A stretch of 54,167 bases of DNA from Kineosphaera sp032229625 (GTDB lineage Bacteria > Actinomycetota > Actinomycetes > Actinomycetales > Dermatophilaceae): contig JAVTVZ010000129.1 in assembly GCA_032229625.1 (NCBI GenBank), positions 1 through 54,167 of the forward strand, written 5' to 3'. The position numbers and the translations under genes were made by a program. The notes under the pieces were generated by a model. That model did not search any database and was not told where the DNA came from. It worked only from the letters and a program-made list of their open reading frames with translations. Of this stretch, positions 7,756-15,212 are shown piece by piece. Each line of letters begins with the position of its first letter. Position 1 is the first letter of the stretch.

Positions 7756-9201
7756 GTGGTGTGGGACCGCTTGTTCACCCGGACCGGGGCCGCCGGTAAC
7801 GCCACGGCCACCAGCGACTCGGCCGCCACCGACCCGGCACTTACCGACCCGGCCGCCACCGCCGGCACCGACGCCACCGCCGCCACAGACGACATCGACG
7901 ACATCGACGACGCAGGCGCGACCCCGGAGCCACCGGCCCTGCGGGTCGCCCTCGACGCCCGGTCGGTCTGGCAGGCCGCCTGGATCGTCGTCCTCGTCGT
8001 GGCGATCGCGGCGTTCACGCGGTTCGTCTTCACCGACGGCGGCTCGATCTTCTTCAGCGTCACGCTCGCGTTCTTCTTCGCCCTGGCCATCGAGCCGATC
8101 GTCGGGCGGCTCGCCCGTCACATGCCCCGCGGCGCCGCGACCGCTCTGACCTTCGTCGGCATCACCGTCGGCATGGTCGGCTTCTTCGGCGTCTTCGGCG
8201 CGATGCTCACCGACCAGCTCACCGCGCTCGTGCGCAGCCTGCCGGACGTCACGACGACCGTGCTCGACGCGGTCAACACCCGCTTCGGCCTGCACATCAC
8301 GACCGACACGATCCTGTCCGACCTCGGCATCACCAATCAGGAGCTGACGACCTGGGCCACCTCGCTGGCCGGCGGGGTCGTCGGGCTCGTCAGCAACACC
8401 CTCGGCTTCGCCCTCGCGAGCTTCTCCTTCGCCTTCCTCGCCTACTTCCTCTCCGCGGGCCTGCCGGCGCTGCGGCTGTGGATCGCGGGACTGCTCGACC
8501 CGCGTCGGCAGGTCGTCTTCCACACCGCGTGGCGGCTCATGGTCATCAAGGTCGGCGGTTATGTCGCCTCCCGCATGACGCTGGCGCTCATCAGCGGCAC
8601 CGCGTCCGGGCTCTTCATGGCGCTCATCGGCATGAACTACTGGCTGCCGCTGGGCATCTGGACCGGCATCGTCGCGCAGTTCGTGCCGACGGTCGGCACC
8701 TACATCTCCATCGCGTTGCCGGTCATCGTCGGCCTGAGCAGCAGCGAACCGATGGACGGCGTCTGGGTGCTCGTCTTCGCGATCGCCTACCAGCAGGTGG
8801 AGAACGTGACGATCGAGCCGCGCATCAGCGCCCGCGCGGTCGACCTGCACCCGGCCGTGTCGTTCGTCGCGGCGCTGCTCGGGGCCTCGCTCTTCGGGGT
8901 CGCCGGCGCACTGCTCGGTGTGCCGGTCGCGGCCACGATCGTCGCGCTCTTCGACATCTACAGCCGCCGGTACGAGGTGTCCGCGGCCGCCGACTCCGAG
9001 GCCGCCGCCCTCGTCGAGGGCAACCGACCGCCCGATGACTCCCACCGTGGCGCCGGCCGACGGCCCGAGACGCACCGGCCCGAGACGCACCGACCCGAGA
9101 CCGACCGGCACCGGGCGCGGGCCGCCGGCTCCGCGGCCGCCTCCGGGCTCCTGAGCTCCGACGGCGACCGCGCCGCCGATGGTCCTCAGAGCCGCGCCTA
9201 G
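7756..9201 (+). CDS. AI-2E family transporter (UPF0118 membrane protein)
   Basis: Multi-pass membrane protein of the AI-2 exporter/UPF0118 superfamily. After an acidic, repetitive Thr/Ala/Asp N-terminus come hydrophobic segments (AWIVVLVVAIAAFTRFVF, SVTLAFFFALAIEPIVGRL, TALTFVGITVGMVGFFGVFG), a long periplasmic-type loop (about 8190-8380) and the conserved core MNYWLPLGIWTGIVAQFVPTVG with YQQVENVTIEPRI. I use GTG 7756 because GGAGGGAG lies 5-12 nt upstream; GTG 7579 would add 59 residues. The hydrophilic tail repeats RPETH three times. True substrates of this family vary, including Na+/H+ antiport in some members, so quorum-signal transport is not implied. Confidence 0.88.
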   Translation: MVWDRLFTRTGAAGNATATSDSAATDPALTDPAATAGTDATAATDDIDDIDDAGATPEPPALRVALDARSVWQAAWIVVLVVAIAAFTRFVFTDGGSIFFSVTLAFFFALAIEPIVGRLARHMPRGAATALTFVGITVGMVGFFGVFGAMLTDQLTALVRSLPDVTTTVLDAVNTRFGLHITTDTILSDLGITNQELTTWATSLAGGVVGLVSNTLGFALASFSFAFLAYFLSAGLPALRLWIAGLLDPRRQVVFHTAWRLMVIKVGGYVASRMTLALISGTASGLFMALIGMNYWLPLGIWTGIVAQFVPTVGTYISIALPVIVGLSSSEPMDGVWVLVFAIAYQQVENVTIEPRISARAVDLHPAVSFVAALLGASLFGVAGALLGVPVAATIVALFDIYSRRYEVSAAADSEAAALVEGNRPPDDSHRGAGRRPETHRPETHRPETDRHRARAAGSAAASGLLSSDGDRAADGPQSRA

Positions 9202-9301
9202 TCCGGCCGGCCGCCGCGGTCGGCCCCTCCTCGGGCGCGCTGAAGGATCGGGTCGAGCGCGCGCCGCCCCGTGTGCTGCGCGCAGCCGTGACCCGCGCGG
9301 G

Positions 9302-10288
9302 TCAGGCGCGGGCGCGGTCCATGAGGCGAGCGGCGGCCAGGGTGCGAGCGGCCTCGCGCTGCGGCCAGGTGCCCGAGTCGACGAACTGCGCGAACGCCTC
9401 GATCTCGTAGACGAGGTTGTCCGGCGGCAGGTCGAGCACGCGCTCCTGCGCGGCGGGGCCGTCGGCGACGGACGGGGTCAGCGTGACCCGCCGAGGCGCG
9501 GCGACGTGGTCGATCGTCAGCGTCGCGCGCTCGCCCTGGATCTGGCTCGGCACGTCCGACGCGCTGATCTTGGAGTAGGACAGGTCGGCGACCATGCCGT
9601 CGTAGCCGGCGACGACGACGCCCGCACCGTCCGCGCCCGTGATGATCGGCACCGGGAAGGTCGCCACGGTCTGCGGCTCGCCGAAGAGGTCGACGAGCGG
9701 GCTGATGCAGTAGACGCCCAGGTCGAGCAGGGCCCCGCCGCCGAGCGCCGGGTCGAAGATGTTGACGTGCTCCCCGGCGAGCACCTTGTCGTAGCGCGCC
9801 GACCGCTGGCAGTAGGCGAAGGTCACCCGCCGCACCGGCCCCACCTGCGGCAGCAGCTCACGCACGATCGCCATGCCCGGGTCGAAGGCCGACCGCATCG
9901 CCTCGAGTAGCACCAGACCGCGCTCGCGGGCCAGGTCGAGCAGCTCGGCGGCCTCGGCGGCGGTCGGCACCATGGGCTTCTCGCACAGCACGTGCTTGCC
10001 CGCCAGCAGCGCGCGGCGGGCCTGGTCGGCGTGCGCACCGTTCGGCGAGGCGACGTAGACGGCGTCGACGCCGGGGTCGGCGAGCACCGCGTCGAGGTCC
10101 GCGCTGCTCGACCGCGCGCCGATCTCGGCGGCGAACGCCGCGGCCCGGTCGGCGTCGCGGGAGTAGGCGACGGCGAGCTCCACCGGCAGCGCGGGCCGGT
10201 CCGGATCGCCGGAGCGGCCTGCCTCGCCGGCCGCCGCCGCGAAGGTGCGGGTGATGGTGCTCGTGCCGATCGTCGCGAACCGCAGCAT
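9302..10288 (-). CDS. Gfo/Idh/MocA-family NAD(P)-dependent oxidoreductase
   Basis: 328 residues: N-terminal Rossmann domain (LRFATIGTSTITRTFAAAA), the family motif KHVLCEKPM at about residue 107, then an alpha/beta substrate domain with GGGALLDLGVYCISPL. Family members oxidise or reduce sugars, inositols and related polyols; the substrate is not evident. It follows the PLP lyase on the same strand with a 51-nt gap, so it could be the last gene of the DyP-encapsulin-lyase run, or a separate unit with its own GGAAGG site about 10 nt before the ATG. Confidence 0.9.
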   Translation of the reverse strand: MLRFATIGTSTITRTFAAAAGEAGRSGDPDRPALPVELAVAYSRDADRAAAFAAEIGARSSSADLDAVLADPGVDAVYVASPNGAHADQARRALLAGKHVLCEKPMVPTAAEAAELLDLARERGLVLLEAMRSAFDPGMAIVRELLPQVGPVRRVTFAYCQRSARYDKVLAGEHVNIFDPALGGGALLDLGVYCISPLVDLFGEPQTVATFPVPIITGADGAGVVVAGYDGMVADLSYSKISASDVPSQIQGERATLTIDHVAAPRRVTLTPSVADGPAAQERVLDLPPDNLVYEIEAFAQFVDSGTWPQREAARTLAAARLMDRARA

Positions 10289-10339
10289 GTGGGGGTGGCC
10301 TTCCTCGGGCGGTGGGGGCTGATCCGCGGACGCTACCGC

Positions 10340-11608
10340 CTACGCGTGCCCGCCGGGGGTCGCGGGGCCCACCGTGCCGCCGGTGGGCGAGGTGCCGGTG
10401 TGCGAGGCGCCGCTGGGCGAGGTGCCGGAGGGCGGGATGCCGCTGGGCGGGGTGCTGGTGGGCGGGGTGCCGGTGAGCGCGGCGTCGAGGTCGGCCCACA
10501 GGTCCTCGACGTCCTCGATGCCGACGGAGAGCCGCACGAGCGAGTCGGGCACGATCGCGGGCTCGGCCGGATAGCGGCGGCGGCGCTCGAGCTGCGACTC
10601 GACCCCGCCCAGACTCGTGCAATGCGCCCACAGGTGTGTGCGATCGCAGACGGCTTCGGCGGCCTGCGCGCCGCCCGAGATCTCGATCGCGAGGATCGCG
10701 CCGACGCCCGGATACCGCAGCCGGGTCACCCCCGGGTGCTGCGCGAGCCGCGCCGCGAGCGTCGCCGCGTTCGCGCACGCGCGCTCGAATCGCAGCGCCA
10801 GCGTGCGGATCCCGCGCACCGCGAGCCACGCCTCGACGGGCCCGGCGACCGCGCCGTGCAGGTGCCGGTGGTGGGCGATCGCCGCGGCATACGGGCTGTC
10901 GGGGGCCGTGACGAGCACGCCCAGGAGCAGGTCGCTGTGGCCGGAGAGGTATTTCGTCGCCGAGTGCAGGACGACGTCGGCGCCGAGCGTCAGCGGCCGG
11001 CAGCCCAGCGGCGTCGCGAACGTGTTGTCGACCACCGAGACGACGCCGCGCTCGCGGGCCGCGCCCAGCAGCGCCGGCAGGTCCGCGACGTCGAGCAGCG
11101 GGTTGCTCGGCGACTCCAGCCACACGACGTCGGCCCCGTCGAGCGCCGCGACGACCGCGGCCGTGTCGGTCGGGTCGACCTCCCGGATCGACCACCTGCC
11201 CTGCTCGGCGCCCTCGCGCAGCAGCCCGAGCACGCCCAGGTAGGCCGACTGCGGCGCGACGACGACCCCGCCCGCCGGCACGAGCGACACCGCCGCGGCC
11301 GCCGCCGCCATGCCGCTGGACAGCGCGAACGCGACCCCACCCTCGAGGGCGCCGACGGCCTCCTCGATCGGCAGCACGTGCGCCGGATCGTCTCGCTGGT
11401 AGACGGTCCGCTCGCCGTGCAGGTAGGTCGAGGACAGCACGAGCGGCGGGTTGACCGGCGCGCCGGGCGTCCGCGCCGGCCGGCCCGCCGCGACGCACAC
11501 GGTCGCCGGCGACACCGCGCCCGGACCCGTCGACGAGCCCGCGCCGGACCCGCCGTCCCCGCGATCCCCGCCGGACCCGTCCTGCGCGTCGGCCCCGCCC
11601 GGCGTCAT
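10340..11608 (-). CDS. Trans-sulfuration PLP enzyme (cystathionine gamma-synthase family)
   Basis: Fold-type I PLP enzyme of 422 residues, related to cystathionine gamma-synthase and gamma-lyase. The Schiff-base lysine is in HSATKYLSGHSD; SSGMAAAAAAV and VVDNTFATPL are the usual cofactor-site stretches. Which sulfur or selenium amino acid it acts on is not visible. The first ~30 residues are Gly/Ser/Asp-rich, and the last ~45 form a Pro/Ser/Gly/Thr tail with PPSG, TSPSG and TGTSPTGG repeats, both apparently disordered. Its ATG overlaps the encapsulin TGA (ATGA, 11605-11608), so it is coupled to the encapsulin gene. That is an unusual companion for a family 1 encapsulin. Confidence 0.88.
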   Translation of the reverse strand: MTPGGADAQDGSGGDRGDGGSGAGSSTGPGAVSPATVCVAAGRPARTPGAPVNPPLVLSSTYLHGERTVYQRDDPAHVLPIEEAVGALEGGVAFALSSGMAAAAAAVSLVPAGGVVVAPQSAYLGVLGLLREGAEQGRWSIREVDPTDTAAVVAALDGADVVWLESPSNPLLDVADLPALLGAARERGVVSVVDNTFATPLGCRPLTLGADVVLHSATKYLSGHSDLLLGVLVTAPDSPYAAAIAHHRHLHGAVAGPVEAWLAVRGIRTLALRFERACANAATLAARLAQHPGVTRLRYPGVGAILAIEISGGAQAAEAVCDRTHLWAHCTSLGGVESQLERRRRYPAEPAIVPDSLVRLSVGIEDVEDLWADLDAALTGTPPTSTPPSGIPPSGTSPSGASHTGTSPTGGTVGPATPGGHA

Positions 11609-12414
11609 GCGCCGGCGAGCGGGCTGAGCACGACGCTGGCCTCGGCGGTGTAGGCCATGAACGTCAGCGACTCCTGGTGGTAGAGCTCGATGCTGTCCGC
11701 GTCGTGGGACAGATAGCCGATCGAGAGGTCCTGACCGAGGAAGAGCGTGTAGTCCCCGCCGCGGGTCGTCACCAGCAGCGCGCCGTCGAGCGCCGGCGCC
11801 CAGATGATCTCGCCGTCGAGGAGCCGCGCCACCTGCTCGCGGATCGGGTAGCCGTGATCGGTGGTCTCGGAGATCGCGGTGTAGAGCTCTGCGGAGAGCA
11901 GCAGCGTGTAGGGGCCGTCGACCCCGGCGAGCCGCAGCTGCGTCAGGGCCTGGGCGACGCTCTCGGGCAGGTCACGGGCGTCCGCGGGCACCGGCACGGC
12001 CGCGTTCGAGCTGCTCTCGCAGATGCCGGTGATGCCGGCGGCGGGCGAGCCGTGGAAGATCGCGCGGTCCTCGGCGAGCGCGATCGCCTTGACCGCGTCC
12101 TTGACGGGCTGCCAGTCGGAGTCCTGCGCGCCGCGCTCGACGTCGTCGACGGCGGCCCGGCTCACGCGGAAGGGCACCCGCAACTCGACGACGAGCTGGG
12201 CCTGCCGCTGCCGGGCCAGGACCCCGTCGCCGGGGCTGTCGAGCGGGGTGAGGTGGCCGGTGCCGACGGCGGCGAGCCCGGTGCCGGCGGGCCCCTCGAC
12301 GTCGACGACCCGGCGGCCGGCGATCCACCGCTTGAAGGTGCGGCGGGCCTCGTCCTCGATCTGCTCCCACGCCGCATCGGTGATGGGGGCGAGGTCGCGA
12401 TGCAGATTGTTCAC
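11605..12414 (-). CDS. Family 1 encapsulin shell protein
   Basis: HK97-fold protein of 269 residues that self-assembles into a protein nanocompartment. It begins MNNLHRDLAPITDAAWEQIEDEARRTFKRWIAGRRVVDVEGP in outline and shows the family stretches EDRAIFHGSPAAGITGI, GPYTLLLSAELYTAI and LFLGQDLSIGYLSHD, with LTFMAYT near the end. The GTG start overlaps the DyP stop by 4 nt (GTGA) and its own stop overlaps the PLP lyase start, so the three are one translationally coupled unit. The cargo is evidently the upstream DyP peroxidase, which bears a canonical loading peptide. Confidence 0.96.
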   Translation of the reverse strand: MNNLHRDLAPITDAAWEQIEDEARRTFKRWIAGRRVVDVEGPAGTGLAAVGTGHLTPLDSPGDGVLARQRQAQLVVELRVPFRVSRAAVDDVERGAQDSDWQPVKDAVKAIALAEDRAIFHGSPAAGITGICESSSNAAVPVPADARDLPESVAQALTQLRLAGVDGPYTLLLSAELYTAISETTDHGYPIREQVARLLDGEIIWAPALDGALLVTTRGGDYTLFLGQDLSIGYLSHDADSIELYHQESLTFMAYTAEASVVLSPLAGA

Positions 12415-13514
12415 GTCGTGTCACTCCTTCGCAGGCTGCCGATGCCCAGTGAGCCGTCGGCGGGGGTCTGGTCGTTGTCGGTCGAGCCGCTGCCGGACGC
12501 GGTGTCGGGCGCGGTGTCGCGCGCGGTGTCGCGCGCGGTGTCGGGCGCGGTGTCGCGCGCGGTGTCGGGCGCATACGACTGCGGATCCTCGAGCAGCCCG
12601 GCGGGCGGCACGAAGAAGAGGCAGCCGGTGTGCGCGACGGAGAAGTCGAGGATCCGGTCGTAGTTGCCGGCCGGCTCCCCGAGGAACATGCGCCGCAGCA
12701 TCTCCTCGGTGACGTCGGGGTCGGCCGCATACCCGATGAAGTAGGTGCCGAACTCGTCGTCGCCGACGTTGCCGAAGGGCAGGTTGTCGCGCACGATCTG
12801 GCGCTGCGTGCCGTCGGGCTCCTCGATCGTGTTGAGGGCGACGTGGCTGTTGGTCGGCAGCTCGTCGTCGGGCAGCTGGATGTCCTCGAGCTTGGTGCGG
12901 CCGATGACCCGCTCCTGCTCGGCGGTGCCGATCGCGGCCCAGGCGCTCAGGTCGTGCAGGTACTTCTGCACGATGACGTAGCTCGCCCCGGCATACGGGC
13001 CGTCCGCGACGAGCGCGGCGGCGACGTCGGCCACGGGCGCCTCGGGATTCTCCGTGCCGTCGACGAAGCCGAGCAGGTCACGCTCGTCGAAGTAGCGGAA
13101 GCCGTGCACCTCGTCGGTGCTCTCCACGGCGTCGCCGAGCGCGAGCCGCAGCTGCCGCGCGAGCTCGAAACACAGGTCGGGACGCTGCGCCCGCAGGTGG
13201 AAGAGCAGGTCACCGGGGGTCGACGGGGCGCTGTGCGCGGGCCCGACGAGCGGCACGAAGGGGTGCAGGTGCTCCGGCCGCGGCAGGTCCGGATACGTGC
13301 GGTCCCACAGGCGCGACCCGATGCCGACGACGCAGCTGAGCCCCAGCTCGGGCTCTCGGAAGCCGACGGACCGCTTGAGCGACGGCACCTGCGCGAGCGC
13401 CGCGCGCACCTGCTCCTCGTGGCCGTCGCGGATGGTCACGGTCGCAAAGATCGCGACGCGGGCGGGGGGAGCCAGCACCGGCTGCCCGAGGTCGTGCGGC
13501 GTCGGTCCACTCAT
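12411..13514 (-). CDS. DyP-type heme peroxidase, encapsulin cargo
   Basis: Dye-decolorising peroxidase of 367 residues. The heme-pocket motif GFVDGTENP (GxxDG) holds the catalytic aspartate; NSHVALN holds the proximal histidine and RQIVRDNLPFG the conserved arginine. After the catalytic domain (to about residue 310) a spacer of repeated DTARDTAPDTA units leads to DGSLGIGSLR, the canonical encapsulin cargo-loading peptide. The peroxidase is expected inside the shell made by the next gene. TTAGGT lies 7 nt before the ATG and could be a leaderless -10; it also resembles half of an iron box. Confidence 0.96.
   Translation of the reverse strand: MSGPTPHDLGQPVLAPPARVAIFATVTIRDGHEEQVRAALAQVPSLKRSVGFREPELGLSCVVGIGSRLWDRTYPDLPRPEHLHPFVPLVGPAHSAPSTPGDLLFHLRAQRPDLCFELARQLRLALGDAVESTDEVHGFRYFDERDLLGFVDGTENPEAPVADVAAALVADGPYAGASYVIVQKYLHDLSAWAAIGTAEQERVIGRTKLEDIQLPDDELPTNSHVALNTIEEPDGTQRQIVRDNLPFGNVGDDEFGTYFIGYAADPDVTEEMLRRMFLGEPAGNYDRILDFSVAHTGCLFFVPPAGLLEDPQSYAPDTARDTAPDTARDTARDTAPDTASGSGSTDNDQTPADGSLGIGSLRRSDTT
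12429..12458 (-). other. Encapsulin cargo-loading peptide of the DyP peroxidase
   Basis: Codons for DGSLGIGSLR, followed by RSDTT and the stop. The hydrophobic/Gly pattern SLxIGSL is the established targeting signature that docks cargo on the inner shell wall. It is separated from the enzyme by a repetitive linker of about 25 residues encoded around 12490-12575. Confidence 0.93.
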
Positions 13515-13683
13515 GGCCCAAACCTAACCGCGATCCCTGGCGCGACGCAGCGGGGCGGGCGCCGCGGTGCCCACCCGGGTACCCGCCCGGTACCCGCCGG
13601 TTACCCGCCCGGTGCGCGCCGGCCCGGCGCTCGCGTGCCGGCGGCGCCGCGTGTGGGCGATCGGCGCAGGTCACGGCGCGGAC

Positions 13684-13689
13684 TACCCT
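13684..13689 (+). promoter_or_regulatory. Candidate -10 element for leaderless argA
   Basis: TACCCT followed by 6 nt and then GTG 13696. No Shine-Dalgarno-like sequence precedes this GTG, so transcription probably begins at or next to the start codon. Confidence 0.5.
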
Positions 13690-13695
13690 GGTCAG

Positions 13696-15063
13696 GTGAG
13701 TGAGGAACTCGATCTGCCACCGACCGCGGCGGTCGACGGCACGGAGTTCGTGCGCGCGATCCGCAGCGCCGCGCCCTACATCCACATGCATCACGGGCGC
13801 ACCTTCGTCATCACGCTGCCCGGCGAGGTGTGCCTGCGCCGCGACACCGATCGGCTGCTCGCCGACATCGCGCTGCTGTCGAGCCTGGGCGTGCGGATCG
13901 TGCTCGTGCACGGCGCGCGGCCCCAGATCGAGGCGGAGCTGGCGGTGCGCGGGCTGACCGCGCGCTTCGAGGGCGACCTGCGGGTCACCGACGAGGCGGC
14001 GATGCACGCGGTCAAGGCCGCGGTCGGGGTGCTGCGCATGGACATCGAGGCGCGGCTGTCGTGCAGCCTGGCGAACACGCCGATGGCCGGGGCGCAGCTC
14101 AAGGTCGTCGGCGGCACGTGGGTGACGGCCCGCCCCGTCGGGGTGCGCGGCGGCGTCGACCACCTGTCGACCGGGCTGGTCCGCGGCGTCGACATCGCCG
14201 AGATCCGCCGCCAACTCACGGACAACCGGGTCGTGCTCATCTCACCGGTCGGCTACTCCCCCACCGGCGAGGCGTTCAACCTGCGCAACGCCGACGTCGC
14301 CGAGGCCGTCGCCGCCGGGCTCGGCGCCGACAAGCTGATCTTCGTGCTCGAATCCGAGCCCGGCACGTGGCGGATGGCCCTCGACGCCGGCGACGCCGGG
14401 CAGCTGAGCCTGTCGACCGCCGACCAGCTGCTCGCCACCGAGACCAGCGAGCGCAACCTCTCGCCCGAGGACCGCAACTGCGTGCGCGCCGCGATGGACG
14501 CGCTGCGCGCCGGGGTCCGGCGCACCCACCTCATCGGCACCGAGGGCGCGAGTCCGCTGCTGCGCGAGCTGTATACGCGCGACGGGTGCGGGCTGATGAT
14601 CTCCGTCGAGGACGACTACGAGTCGATGCGCGCCGCGACCGTCGACGACGTGCCCGGCATCGCCGCGCTCATCGCGCCGATGGAGCGGGCCGGCATCCTC
14701 GTGCCCCGCACCCGCGAGCAGCTCGAGGCCGAGATCGACGCCTTCTCCGTGCTCGTGCGCGACGGCACGGTCATCGCGTGCAACTCCCTCGTCGAATACC
14801 CGGCCGCGCACGCCGCCGAGCTCGCCTGCGTCGCCGTGCATCCGCACTACCGGGGGCGGGATCTGGCGGCGCTGCTGCTGCGCCGCGCCCGGGCGCTCGC
14901 GGCGGCCCGCGGGGGCCTGCGGATCTTCGCGCTGACGACCCAGACGCCGCACTGGTTCATCGAGCACGGCTTCACCCGCGGCAGCGCCGCCGACCTGCCG
15001 CCGCAGCGCCGCTCGACCTACGACCCCTCCCGCGCGTCGCTCGTGCTCGTCGATCGCGTCTGA
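13696..15063 (+). CDS. argA: N-acetylglutamate synthase (kinase-like plus GNAT domain)
   Basis: First enzyme of arginine synthesis, transferring acetyl from acetyl-CoA to glutamate. The 455-residue protein has the E. coli ArgA layout: an amino-acid-kinase fold at about 1-285 (GRTFVITLPGEV, VLVHGARPQIEAEL, THLIGTEGASPLLRELYTRDG) and a GNAT acetyltransferase domain at about 300-440 (AELACVAVHPHYRGRDLAALLL is the acetyl-CoA loop, PHWFIEHGF follows). GTG 13696 is chosen for its -10-like hexamer and length; the frame is open further upstream without a good start. It is monocistronic and divergent from the DyP operon. Confidence 0.93.
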   Translation: MSEELDLPPTAAVDGTEFVRAIRSAAPYIHMHHGRTFVITLPGEVCLRRDTDRLLADIALLSSLGVRIVLVHGARPQIEAELAVRGLTARFEGDLRVTDEAAMHAVKAAVGVLRMDIEARLSCSLANTPMAGAQLKVVGGTWVTARPVGVRGGVDHLSTGLVRGVDIAEIRRQLTDNRVVLISPVGYSPTGEAFNLRNADVAEAVAAGLGADKLIFVLESEPGTWRMALDAGDAGQLSLSTADQLLATETSERNLSPEDRNCVRAAMDALRAGVRRTHLIGTEGASPLLRELYTRDGCGLMISVEDDYESMRAATVDDVPGIAALIAPMERAGILVPRTREQLEAEIDAFSVLVRDGTVIACNSLVEYPAAHAAELACVAVHPHYRGRDLAALLLRRARALAAARGGLRIFALTTQTPHWFIEHGFTRGSAADLPPQRRSTYDPSRASLVLVDRV

Positions 15064-15212
15064 CCTTCCCGGATCTGCCGGACCTGCCGGACCTGCCTCT
15101 GACGCCCCGCGCGCTCGCCGCGCTCGACAATCGAGCGCCGGTGTCGCGGGTACGGCGCCGGGGCAGGCGTCTTCGAACCTCGCGCGGTGCCCGCGGTGCC
15201 ATGCTTCGGGAT

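Noticed and set aside
7756..9201. Quorum-sensing AI-2 export system
   Set aside because: The family name is historical; there are no luxS or lsr-type genes in the window, so no signalling role can be claimed.
13830..15200. Upstream extension of the kup frame through argA
   Set aside because: The stretch overlaps argA in another frame and reads as Arg/Ala-rich shadow sequence; no plausible start.
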